Translations under genes and position numbers: made by a program | The notes under the pieces: generated by a model | What the model was told of the DNA's origin: nothing | The model's input: the letters and a program-made list of their open reading frames with translations, nothing else | Databases searched by the model: none | NCBI GenBank assembly: GCA_050944015.1 | Contig: JBMNQG010000036.1 | Coordinates: 1 to 22,116, forward strand | Direction: 5' to 3' | Origin: DUOX01 sp050944015 | GTDB taxonomy: Bacteria; Bacillota; Clostridia; Oscillospirales; Oscillospiraceae | Length of the DNA: 22,116 bases | Shown: in pieces, positions 6,854 through 13,839 of the stretch | Layout: the number at the start of each line of letters is the position of its first letter | Position numbering within the stretch: position 1 is the stretch's first letter

Positions 6854-8359
6854 TTGAAGGGATACGTCATTGCTTTGGACCAGGGCACGACCAGCTCCAG
6901 AGCCATTATTTTTGACGCCGCCGGGAACATTGCGGCCATGGCCCAGCACCCCTTTCCACAAATATATCCCCAGCCCGGCTGGGTGGAGCACGACCCCATG
7001 GTAATACTGGACACCCAGCTTAAGTCGTTGAGGGAGGCCTTTGAAAAAAGCGGCCTGTCCGGAATGGATATTGCCGGAATAGGCATCACCAACCAGCGGG
7101 AGACCACGATAGTCTGGGATAAAAACACGGGAAAGCCCGTTTACAACGCCATAGTCTGGCAGTGCAGGAGAACAGCCCCAATGTGCGACGAGCTTGTTGC
7201 CGACGGCCTGGCGGGCTACATACGGGACAAGACGGGGCTCCTTGCGGACGCCTATTTTTCCGGGACGAAGATAAAGTGGATACTGGACAACGTTGAGGGG
7301 GCAAGGGCCAGAGCGGAGAGGGGAGAGCTCCTTTTCGGAACGGTGGACAGCTGGCTCATCTGGAACCTGACGGGAGGGTCGGCCCATGTTTCGGACTATT
7401 CCAACGCTTCCCGAACGATGCTTTTTGACATAGACGCGCTTGCGTGGGACAAGCAGCTGTGCAGGCACCTGGGCATACCCCTGTCCATGCTGCCCGAACC
7501 AGTGCCGTCCTCCATGGAATACGGCAGGATGGCCCCCGGCATAAAGGGCTTGGAAGAACTTGCGGGCATTCCCATTTGCGGCTCGGCGGGGGACCAGGCC
7601 GCCGCCCTTCTGGGCCAGGGCTGCATAAGCCCCGGCCAAGCGAAAAACACCTACGGCACCGGCTGCTTTACCCTGATGAACACCGGGCAGCGCTCGCCCC
7701 GTTCCGCCGGCGGCCTTGTGACAAGCGTCGCCTGGTCGCTGAACGGCAGAACCACCTATGCCCTGGAGGGCAGCGTGTTCAACGCCGGCAGCGCCATCCA
7801 GTGGCTGCGGGACGAGCTGAAGCTGATAAGCTCTTCAAGCGAGTGCGACGAGCTGGCGGAAAGCGTGCCGGACAACGGTGGCGTGTATGTGGTTCCCGCC
7901 TTTACCGGCCTTGGAGCCCCTTACTGGGATATGTACGCCAGGGGCACGATAGTGGGCCTTACAAGGGGCAGCACCCGGGCGCATATCGTCCGGGCTGTAA
8001 TGGAGAGCATAGCCTATCAGGTGAAGGATTTGCTGGACGTGATGGAGCAGGACTCCGGCAGCGCCCTGACGGTTCTGCGCGTGGACGGCGGAGCCAGCGT
8101 CAGCAACTTTTTGATGCAGTTCCAGGCGGACCTTATCAGGCACCCCATAGACAGGCCCAAAATGGTGGAGACCACCGCCCTTGGGGCGGCTTTCCTGGCG
8201 GGACTTTCCGCCGGGGTGTGGAGCTCGATTGATGAAATTCAGGCCATAAGGCGGCCGGACAGGATTTTCAAGCCCCTCATGGACGAGGAGGCGGCCCGCA
8301 GTTGCTACCGTACATGGCAGAGAGCGGTAAAGCGCGCGGAAAAATGGGCTGAAGCATAA
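6854..8359 (+). CDS. glpK: Glycerol kinase
   Basis: Phosphorylates glycerol to sn-glycerol 3-phosphate with ATP in the cytoplasm; FGGY carbohydrate kinase family. The phosphate-binding N-terminus ALDQGTTSSRA, the glycerol-contact segments NQRETTIVWD, IVWQCRRT and YFSGTKIKWILD, the catalytic-Asp region GSAGDQAAALLGQ and NTYGTGCF are all conserved. At 501 residues it is full length. AAAGGAGA (6838-6845) stands 8 nt before TTG 6854; TTG 6848 is only 2 nt away and no in-frame ATG is suitable, so a TTG start is inferred. The loop holding the HPr-phosphorylated histidine of enterococcal/Bacillus enzymes (Y-H-F-Y-G) reads SSMEYGR here, so that regulation appears absent. No glpF or glpD is adjacent. 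Confidence 0.96.
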   Translation: MKGYVIALDQGTTSSRAIIFDAAGNIAAMAQHPFPQIYPQPGWVEHDPMVILDTQLKSLREAFEKSGLSGMDIAGIGITNQRETTIVWDKNTGKPVYNAIVWQCRRTAPMCDELVADGLAGYIRDKTGLLADAYFSGTKIKWILDNVEGARARAERGELLFGTVDSWLIWNLTGGSAHVSDYSNASRTMLFDIDALAWDKQLCRHLGIPLSMLPEPVPSSMEYGRMAPGIKGLEELAGIPICGSAGDQAAALLGQGCISPGQAKNTYGTGCFTLMNTGQRSPRSAGGLVTSVAWSLNGRTTYALEGSVFNAGSAIQWLRDELKLISSSSECDELAESVPDNGGVYVVPAFTGLGAPYWDMYARGTIVGLTRGSTRAHIVRAVMESIAYQVKDLLDVMEQDSGSALTVLRVDGGASVSNFLMQFQADLIRHPIDRPKMVETTALGAAFLAGLSAGVWSSIDEIQAIRRPDRIFKPLMDEEAARSCYRTWQRAVKRAEKWAEA

Positions 8360-8372
8360 GAAGTATATAAAT

Positions 8373-8405
8373 AAACCCTCTTGAGCCGTAAGGCCAAGAG
8401 GGTTT
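8373..8405. terminator. Bidirectional terminator between glpK and the serpin gene
   Basis: AAACCCTCTTG (8373-8383) pairs with CAAGAGGGTTT (8395-8405), continued by GCC (8385-8387) and GGC (8392-8394) around a GTAA loop with one bulged A. It lies 14 nt after glpK and 9 nt after the serpin stop on the other strand, so it can serve both converging genes. Confidence 0.9.
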
Positions 8406-8413
8406 GTTGCTAA

Positions 8414-9703
8414 TCAGCCGGCTGTAGGATTTTGTACGATTCCGGTAAAGAGGATAACGCCCTGATATTCGATAAAGAAGAGGAACGGGCGGTCGAAAAT
8501 CAGCTCAACGGGCTGGGGCTCGTCAACTAGAGCGGAGGTGGCGTCCATGCTGATTTCGGTGTAGGCCGCGGCCTCGACCCCTTCCTCGTCAATGCTGATG
8601 CGGGCGAGCTGGCGGGCAGAGGAGATGAACATGCCGTCGTCCGCCATATTGGAGAAGTCGGCCAGCTCCGGGTCCAGAGCGTGGGTGGCCCCCAGGGCTA
8701 ATAGAAGCTCTTTCAGGCCGTTTTCCACGCCGAAATCAAACTTTGGTATGGAGGCCGTAACCTGGGCGAAAACACTCTCGCCTTCCGCTCCAAGTATGGC
8801 CGTCAGTTTCTCCGGGGCCATCAAATCCTCCGGGGCAATGCCCTCGTCCGGCAGGACAAAGTTCATGGTGGCCCCGCCGACGGTTCTCAGGGGCAGGAGG
8901 GACCATCCGTCGCCGTCTATATAGTTGCGGTTGGAGGTCATGTTCATGAAATCGGCGGTTACAACGCTGCCGTCGGAGAGGGTAAATTCGTCCGCCTCCG
9001 TAAGCTGCTTTTCAAAGGGTTTTGACCAGGCGTCCTTGAAGTAAACGGTGTTAAGTATCATCAGCACCAGGTCTTCTGAAAAATTGTATTCAGGGTTGAT
9101 AAGCCCGCCGGTGTGCTCGGAGACCCACTTGGCCATTTCCTTAGCCGTGGAGTCCTGGGAGAAGTCCACCTCGTAAAGGGCGGCGTAAAACTCCTTGGCG
9201 GCTGTGTTAAGGAAATTCTCCTTGAAGCTGTATTGCGCCATCCACAGTGAGTTGGCAAGGTTCAGCCTGAAAACCTCGTTGTCGGTATACAGGCAGCGGA
9301 ACAGCCTGGCGGACTGGTCGGCTATATAATCGTCGTCAAAGCCGGCCATTTGCAGAGCCTCTAAAAGCTGGGACTTCGTCTCCCCGCCGGCGCCCACGGC
9401 GCACAGGGCGAGGGGATAGTAAAGGCTTATGGGGGAATACATCTGGTTTTCCCGCGTGCTTGACAGGAGGGTGCCGGTGCTGGAAACCGCAAATCGGGTC
9501 AGCGCCCTTATAAACTCTTCGTCAGGGTCGTTTTCCGTCAATACGGTGTTTTTTGCCTCATAGTCGTCAAAAGCTATCGTCTGGGGATAAACGGGCAGGG
9601 CCACGGCGGAATTTGCCGTAGGTTTGCCGGACGCGTTGGAGGAGCAGCCGGCAAAAAGCAGCAGGGAAGCGAGAATAATGGAAATCAGCTTCGGCTTCTT
9701 CAT
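8414..9703 (-). CDS. Serpin-family protease inhibitor, predicted lipoprotein
   Basis: Serpins trap serine or cysteine proteases by a suicide cleavage and large conformational change. The N-terminus MKKPKLISIILASLLLFAGC is a lipoprotein signal with lipid-modified Cys20, so the inhibitor is probably anchored on the outside of the membrane; residues 21-65 are a low-complexity linker. The serpin fold follows: QMYSPISLYYPLALCAVGAGGET (helix B region), LNTVYFKDAWSKPF, FMNMTSNRNY, then the hinge DEEGVEAAAYT (about 372-382) and C-terminal DRPFLFFI...TGIVQNP. The length of 429 is normal. The hinge keeps small residues, compatible with an inhibitory serpin, though P14 is Val instead of Thr/Ser. AAAGGA lies 10 nt before ATG 9703; GTG 9712 is too close to it. 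It follows the alcohol dehydrogenase gene by 58 nt without a visible terminator, suggesting co-transcription. Confidence 0.93.
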   Translation of the reverse strand: MKKPKLISIILASLLLFAGCSSNASGKPTANSAVALPVYPQTIAFDDYEAKNTVLTENDPDEEFIRALTRFAVSSTGTLLSSTRENQMYSPISLYYPLALCAVGAGGETKSQLLEALQMAGFDDDYIADQSARLFRCLYTDNEVFRLNLANSLWMAQYSFKENFLNTAAKEFYAALYEVDFSQDSTAKEMAKWVSEHTGGLINPEYNFSEDLVLMILNTVYFKDAWSKPFEKQLTEADEFTLSDGSVVTADFMNMTSNRNYIDGDGWSLLPLRTVGGATMNFVLPDEGIAPEDLMAPEKLTAILGAEGESVFAQVTASIPKFDFGVENGLKELLLALGATHALDPELADFSNMADDGMFISSARQLARISIDEEGVEAAAYTEISMDATSALVDEPQPVELIFDRPFLFFIEYQGVILFTGIVQNPTAG

Positions 9704-9761
9704 ATGAGTCACATCCTTTCAAATGAAGGACGCAGGAAGAGGCAGTTTTGTTCCCTCCGGC

Positions 9762-10928
9762 TTACCAGCAGGCTTCAAGAATGTTTTCCACGTCCTCGGC
9801 GGACAGGGGCACGTATGTGCCGCTGCTTACGGTCCGGGCCGCCTTTTGGGCCATTTCCTTTATCCTGCTCCTGTCGGAGATTCCAACCTCCCGCAGCGTG
9901 CTGGGGAGATTCATGGAGGCAAAGAATTCCTGCATTTTTATTATGCCCGCTCGGGCATCTGAAAATCCGTCCACTGACGGGACAACGCCCCAGACGTTGA
10001 CGGCCAGCTGCCTGAGCCTGTCCACGGTCCTCTCGCTCAGGATATAATTCAGCCAGCGGGGCAATATTATAGCAAGGCCGGCTCCGTGGGTGACGTCATA
10101 GTAGGCTGACAGCGGGTGCTCGATTTGGTGGGCCGTCCAGGGATGCTCCTTGCCAAGGGAGAGCAGGCCGTTTATGGCGTGGCTGCCGGCCCACATGAGG
10201 TTTGCCCTGGCCTCGTAGTCTTCCGGGTTTTTAACGGCGATTGGGCCGTATTTCACGCAGGTCTGCATTACCGCCTCGGCAAAGCGGTCCTGCAGGAAGG
10301 CGCCGTTGTCGTGCCAGAGGTAGTTCTCAATGGCGTGGGCGAAAATGTCCGCCGTGCCGCAGGCAGTATGATAGGGAGGCACGGAGAAGGTATATTCGGG
10401 GTCGAGTATGGAAACCGCCGGGCGCATTGCTGGGTGGCGGGTGCCTATCTTCTCGCCCATGGCCATGTTGCTGATTACGGCGATATGGTCCATCTCGCTG
10501 CCGGTGGCGGCCAGGGTCAAAACGGTAAGTATCGGGAGCACAGATTTGTATTTTTCCCTGCCGCAGACCAGGTCCCAGGGGTCGGCGACGCTGGAGACGG
10601 AGGCGGCTATCACTTTCGCGCAGTCGATGCTGCTGCCGCCGCCCAGGGCGATGACCATCTCCGCGCCGAATTCGCGGCAGATACGGACGCCTTCCCTTAC
10701 TGATCCAATGCGGGGGTTGGGGTCCACGCCGGAAAGCTCGGCAAAGGAGACGCCGTGCTCCATTAGGCTTTCGCAGGCCGCGTCATAGACGCCGGTGCGC
10801 TTGACGCTGCCGCCGCCGTAGACCAGCAAGGCTTTTTTACCGCGGGTTGCGGCTTCGGGACCAAGGTTTTTTATCTGGCCGCGCCCAAAATACACCTTTG
10901 TGCCTATATCCCATAGAAAATTATCCAT
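9762..10928 (-). CDS. Iron-containing alcohol dehydrogenase (butanol dehydrogenase-like)
   Basis: A group III Fe-dependent, NAD(P)H-linked alcohol dehydrogenase that interconverts aldehydes and alcohols, typically to dispose of reducing power during fermentation. The nucleotide-binding GGGSS (about residues 96-100) and the metal ligands Asp194 and His198 (in GTADIFAHAIE), His267 (HQIEHP) and His281 (DVTHGAGLAI) are all present. The N-terminus MDNFLWDIGTKVYFGRGQI resembles BdhA/YugJ/YqhD-like enzymes; the exact substrate and NADH/NADPH preference cannot be read. Length 388 is normal. AGGAGG stands 7 nt before ATG 10928. It starts 53 nt after coaX and is followed by the serpin gene, all on one strand, so the three genes may form one transcript. 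Confidence 0.94.
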   Translation of the reverse strand: MDNFLWDIGTKVYFGRGQIKNLGPEAATRGKKALLVYGGGSVKRTGVYDAACESLMEHGVSFAELSGVDPNPRIGSVREGVRICREFGAEMVIALGGGSSIDCAKVIAASVSSVADPWDLVCGREKYKSVLPILTVLTLAATGSEMDHIAVISNMAMGEKIGTRHPAMRPAVSILDPEYTFSVPPYHTACGTADIFAHAIENYLWHDNGAFLQDRFAEAVMQTCVKYGPIAVKNPEDYEARANLMWAGSHAINGLLSLGKEHPWTAHQIEHPLSAYYDVTHGAGLAIILPRWLNYILSERTVDRLRQLAVNVWGVVPSVDGFSDARAGIIKMQEFFASMNLPSTLREVGISDRSRIKEMAQKAARTVSSGTYVPLSAEDVENILEACW

Positions 10929-10981
10929 TTTTACGCCTCCTGTCGGTTAAATAAATGATATGCATTTTATCCGCCTATAAT

Positions 10982-11752
10982 TCACCGCTTGTTTTTGTTG
11001 TATATAATCCAAAGGCCCCGCATAACCAGCTCCGGGTCTATCACAATGCCCCTGCGGCGGCAGAGAGGAATCACAATCTCGGTATAATCCCCGGTGGCAA
11101 CAACGGACACGGTTTCGCCAAGCTCCTCCTCGATTTTGGTGATAAGGCCGTCCAGCTGGGCGGCGGCGCCGTGCATAATGCCGCTTCTTATGCATTCCTC
11201 GGTGTTTTTTCCGACAACTTTCTTTGGAGCTTCAGGGGAAACATGAGGAAGCTGGGATGTTTTCGTGGCCAAAATCTCCTGGGATACCACAATCCCGGGG
11301 CAGATGATGCTGCCTATGTAGTTGCCGTATTTGTCCAATACCCCCAGCGTGGTGGCGGTTCCTATATCTATGGTAACGCAGGGCAGCCTGAAGCTGGAGG
11401 CTGCCGCAACAGCGGCGGCCACGAAATCCGCGCCCAGCTCCGAGGGGTTGTCCGTCCGGATGTTGAGGCCAGTCTTAACACCGGGGCCCAAAACAAGGGG
11501 CCATTTGCCGGTGGCAATGCGGACCGCCTCCCTTATTACCGGCGTGAGCTGGGGCACCACGGAGGCGATGGCCGCCCCCTCCGCCGAATGAGGGTCGATT
11601 CCGTGCTGGCGGGTTACGAGTTTAAGCAGGGCGGCGTATTCGTCGGAAGTGCGGTTTTTTACCGTGGAAAGGCTAAAGGTCAGGTCGGCGCGGCCATCTC
11701 TCATGACGGCTATCATTATGTTTGTATTGCCGACATCAAGTGTGAGTATCAT
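10982..11752 (-). CDS. coaX: Type III pantothenate kinase
   Basis: Catalyses the first step of coenzyme A synthesis, ATP-dependent phosphorylation of pantothenate; a cytoplasmic ASKHA-fold enzyme. The phosphate-1 loop LDVGNTNI (Asp6-Asn11), ASVVPQLT, GADFVAAAVAA (Asp109), DIGTATTLG (129-137) and the segment YIGSIICPGIVVSQEIL are all family hallmarks. The 256-residue length is normal. Two usual residues differ: the GADR motif reads GADF, and the Asp after DFGTATT-x is Gly, a pattern I recall in Ruminococcaceae CoaX proteins, so it may be a subfamily trait rather than a loss. GGAGG is 7 nt upstream of ATG 11752. It is the first gene of the probable coaX-ADH-serpin unit and diverges from the cupin gene. 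Confidence 0.93.
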   Translation of the reverse strand: MILTLDVGNTNIMIAVMRDGRADLTFSLSTVKNRTSDEYAALLKLVTRQHGIDPHSAEGAAIASVVPQLTPVIREAVRIATGKWPLVLGPGVKTGLNIRTDNPSELGADFVAAAVAAASSFRLPCVTIDIGTATTLGVLDKYGNYIGSIICPGIVVSQEILATKTSQLPHVSPEAPKKVVGKNTEECIRSGIMHGAAAQLDGLITKIEEELGETVSVVATGDYTEIVIPLCRRRGIVIDPELVMRGLWIIYNKNKR

Positions 11753-11793
11753 GGCGAGACCTCCGTAAATGAGTTCAGTCTGTTAGTAGATAC

Positions 11794-11832
11794 TGACAAT
11801 AAATAATCTAACAAAAGTGAATCTTATTGTCA
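11794..11832. promoter_or_regulatory. Inverted repeat between coaX and the cupin gene, candidate operator
   Basis: TGACAATAA (11794-11802) is exactly mirrored by TTATTGTCA (11824-11832), with 21 nt between and a centre-to-centre distance of 30 nt, about three helical turns. It lies in the 182-nt divergent region, just upstream of the predicted cupin -35, so a dimeric regulator bound here could affect both genes. A further GTTAG/CTAAC pair (11782-11786, 11808-11812) overlaps it. Confidence 0.45.
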
Positions 11833-11840
11833 AACAAGCC

Positions 11841-11869
11841 TTGTATTTTTTATCAAGTGGTGTTAAAAT
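11841..11869 (+). promoter_or_regulatory. Predicted sigma-A promoter of the cupin gene
   Basis: TTGTAT (11841-11846) and TAAAAT (11864-11869) are separated by 17 nt. Transcription would begin near 11876, giving a leader of roughly 59 nt before ATG 11935. Confidence 0.6.
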
Positions 11870-11934
11870 ATTTCCAACAAATTTATCCCAGCAAACCAAC
11901 AAAGCAATTTACGAATAAGAAAGGAAGAATCACG

Positions 11935-12282
11935 ATGAGTTACAAAATCGTACGCAAGAATGAAGCTTATGAATATCAGGCCCCCGGTCATTTCAAAGTG
12001 CTGACCACCCGCCTGCACAATCCTGACGACGTGAACAGCGGCAAGGTGGTAATGGGCCTGTCTCATTTTCTGCCCGGCGGCGGCACCGAGTTTGGTTCCA
12101 ATCCCCTGGAGTCCATCTACTATATAATTTCCGGCGAGATGACCCTTAAGACCGAGGACGGCGAAACCGTTCTGCATGCCGGCGACTCCTTCCACTGCGG
12201 CCCCCACACCAAGAAGAGCGTGCTGAACACCGGCTCCGAGACCTGCCAGATGCTGGTGGTCCTTGTAAATCCCGAGGCATAA
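11935..12282 (+). CDS. Small cupin-domain protein
   Basis: A 115-residue single-domain cupin, a beta-barrel that commonly binds a metal and a small ligand. The first cupin motif is represented by LSHFLPGGGTEFGSNPLESIYYIISGEM and the second by GDSFHCGPHTKKSVLNTG; only some of the classic metal ligands are evident (His in SHF, Glu in LES, His in FHCGPH), so metal binding is plausible but not certain. Function may be enzymatic, sensory or sugar/carboxylate binding; the sequence does not decide. AAGGAAGA precedes ATG 11935 at normal distance. It has its own predicted promoter and terminator, so it is probably monocistronic. The stretch upstream in the same frame lacks a ribosome binding site, so a longer start at 11827 is not favoured. 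Confidence 0.86.
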   Translation: MSYKIVRKNEAYEYQAPGHFKVLTTRLHNPDDVNSGKVVMGLSHFLPGGGTEFGSNPLESIYYIISGEMTLKTEDGETVLHAGDSFHCGPHTKKSVLNTGSETCQMLVVLVNPEA

Positions 12283-12298
12283 GGACAAAAGAAACACA

Positions 12299-12324
12299 AA
12301 ACCGCCTGCAAAGGCGGTTTTTTA
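12299..12324 (+). terminator. Rho-independent terminator of the cupin gene
   Basis: AAACCGCC (12299-12306) pairs with GGCGGTTT (12313-12320) around a TGCAAA loop, followed by further T residues. Confidence 0.93.
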
Positions 12325-12325
12325 T

Positions 12326-12369
12326 TTGCAATTGCAACAATTGACTTGATGGCCTCAAAAGCTTATTAT
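12326..12369 (+). promoter_or_regulatory. Citrate synthase promoter with upstream palindrome
   Basis: TTGACT (12341-12346) and TATTAT (12364-12369) are separated by 17 nt, a good sigma-A promoter; the start would be near 12376. Just upstream, TTGCAATTGCAA (12326-12337) is a perfect 12-bp palindrome placed where an activator or repressor could act. In the leader, TATGGCAA occurs twice in tandem (12383-12398). Confidence 0.6.
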
Positions 12370-12441
12370 TTATTATAAATATTATGGCAATATGGCAACA
12401 TTTTATTGTATGGTACTGTTAACAAGTAAGGGGGTACTAGG

Positions 12442-13794
12442 ATGGAAGAGAGCAGAGCCTTGCTTGAGGCCATTTGCATTGATTCGGAAAAAAACAACAG
12501 AATTGACATGGACAGATATACTGAATACGACATAAAGCGGGGGCTGCGCAACCGGGACGGCACCGGCGTGCTGGCCGGCATCACCTGTATCGGCAACGTG
12601 CTGGGTTATTACGTCCAGGACGGCGAGCGGTATCCCATGCCCGGCAAGCTGTATTACAGGGGCATAGATATTGAAGAGCTCATCGACAGTTTCATAAAGG
12701 AAAACCGCTTCGGTTACGAGGAGACCGCTTACCTTCTGCTCTTTGGCGATTTGCCGACGAGGGAGCGCCTGGAAGGGTTTAGGAAAATTCTGGAAGAATA
12801 TCAGGAGCTGCCTCCGAGATTTACCGAGGATATGATACTTCCGGCTCCCAGCCGCGACGTTATGAACAAGCTGGCCCGTTCCATCCTGGCCCTCTATTCT
12901 TACGACCCGGACCCGGAAAACAATTCCTATATGGCGCAGATGAACCAGGCCCTGCACCTTATAGCGCGCTGCCCGGTCATTGTGGCTCACGCCTATGCCG
13001 CAAAGAAACATTATTTCGACGGCAAAAGCCTGTATCTCCACTATCCCAAGCCGGGGCTGACCATTGCTGAGAACTTCCTCCGCTCCGTCCGGCACGACAA
13101 GAAGTTCACTGACCAGGAAGCCAAGCTTTTGGATTTGTGTCTGGTGCTCCATGCCGAGCACGGCGGCGGCAACAACTCCGCCTTCGCCTGCCGGGTCCTG
13201 TCTTCCTCCGGCACCGATTTTTACTCCGCAATAGCGGCCGCGGTGGGTTCCCTGAAAGGGCCTCGGCACGGCGGCGCCAATAAAAAGGTCATGGAGCAGT
13301 TCAGATGGATTGAAAGCTATGTCAGGGACTGGGACGACGAGGACGAGGTCCGGGCCTGCCTGCGCAAAATTGTTAACAGGGAAATGGGAGACGGCAGCGG
13401 GCTGATATACGGCCTGGGGCATGCCATTTACAGCATGTCCGACCCCAGGGCGGTAATCCTAAAGAACTTCGCCAAACCTCTTGCTAAAGAGAAGGAAATG
13501 GACAAGGAGCTGAGGCTCTTTGAAACCGTTGAGCGCATAGGACCCGAGGTCCTCAACGAGGTCCGTGGCGAAAACCGCGTCTACTGCGCCAACGTGGACA
13601 TGTACTCCGGCCTGGTTTACAAGATGCTGGGCATCCCGGAAGAGCTGTATACACCCCTGTTTGCCATTGCCCGCATGGTGGGCTGGTGCGCCCATCGCGT
13701 TGAAGAGGTCTGCAACAACAACAGAATCATTAGGCCGGCCTATAAGGCTGTTGCCAGGGTTAGAAACTTTGTTCCCATGGATAAGAGAAATTAA
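12442..13794 (+). CDS. Citrate synthase (citrate/2-methylcitrate synthase family)
   Basis: Condenses acetyl-CoA with oxaloacetate to citrate at the entry of the (often incomplete) TCA cycle; in anaerobes this usually feeds glutamate synthesis. The 450 residues match the long form seen in Clostridia, with an extra N-terminal region before KLYYRGIDIEELI. Active-site residues are visible: LHAEHGGGNNS (His237, His240), GLGHAIYSMSDPRA (His327) and NVDMYSG (Asp386). SLKGPRHGGAN and WCAHRVEE are conserved family segments. AAGGGGG lies 7 nt before ATG 12442. Aconitase and isocitrate dehydrogenase genes are not adjacent; it has its own promoter and terminator. A 2-methylcitrate synthase role cannot be excluded from sequence, but no propionate genes are nearby. 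Confidence 0.94.
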   Translation: MEESRALLEAICIDSEKNNRIDMDRYTEYDIKRGLRNRDGTGVLAGITCIGNVLGYYVQDGERYPMPGKLYYRGIDIEELIDSFIKENRFGYEETAYLLLFGDLPTRERLEGFRKILEEYQELPPRFTEDMILPAPSRDVMNKLARSILALYSYDPDPENNSYMAQMNQALHLIARCPVIVAHAYAAKKHYFDGKSLYLHYPKPGLTIAENFLRSVRHDKKFTDQEAKLLDLCLVLHAEHGGGNNSAFACRVLSSSGTDFYSAIAAAVGSLKGPRHGGANKKVMEQFRWIESYVRDWDDEDEVRACLRKIVNREMGDGSGLIYGLGHAIYSMSDPRAVILKNFAKPLAKEKEMDKELRLFETVERIGPEVLNEVRGENRVYCANVDMYSGLVYKMLGIPEELYTPLFAIARMVGWCAHRVEEVCNNNRIIRPAYKAVARVRNFVPMDKRN

Positions 13795-13800
13795 AAAACA

Positions 13801-13830
13801 GGGAGGGCTGAAAAAAGCCCTTCTTTTTTT
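13801..13830 (+). terminator. Rho-independent terminator of the citrate synthase gene
   Basis: AGGGCT (13804-13809) pairs with AGCCCT (13816-13821) around GAAAAA, extended by weaker pairs, then seven T residues. The converging flippase gene ends 10 nt further on. Confidence 0.9.
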
Positions 13831-13839
13831 GCCTGCGCC

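Noticed and set aside
7444..8232. 262-codon alternative frame in glpK
   Set aside because: Same-strand shifted frame; composition (R, G, P-rich) is that of a shadow of a GC-rich gene.
10955..11806. 283-codon plus-strand frame opposite coaX
   Set aside because: coaX on the minus strand has full family motifs and a ribosome site; the opposite frame is Gly-rich without recognisable domain.
12403..13422. 339-codon minus-strand frame in the citrate synthase gene
   Set aside because: Antisense to a complete enzyme with all active-site residues; no ribosome site or domain.
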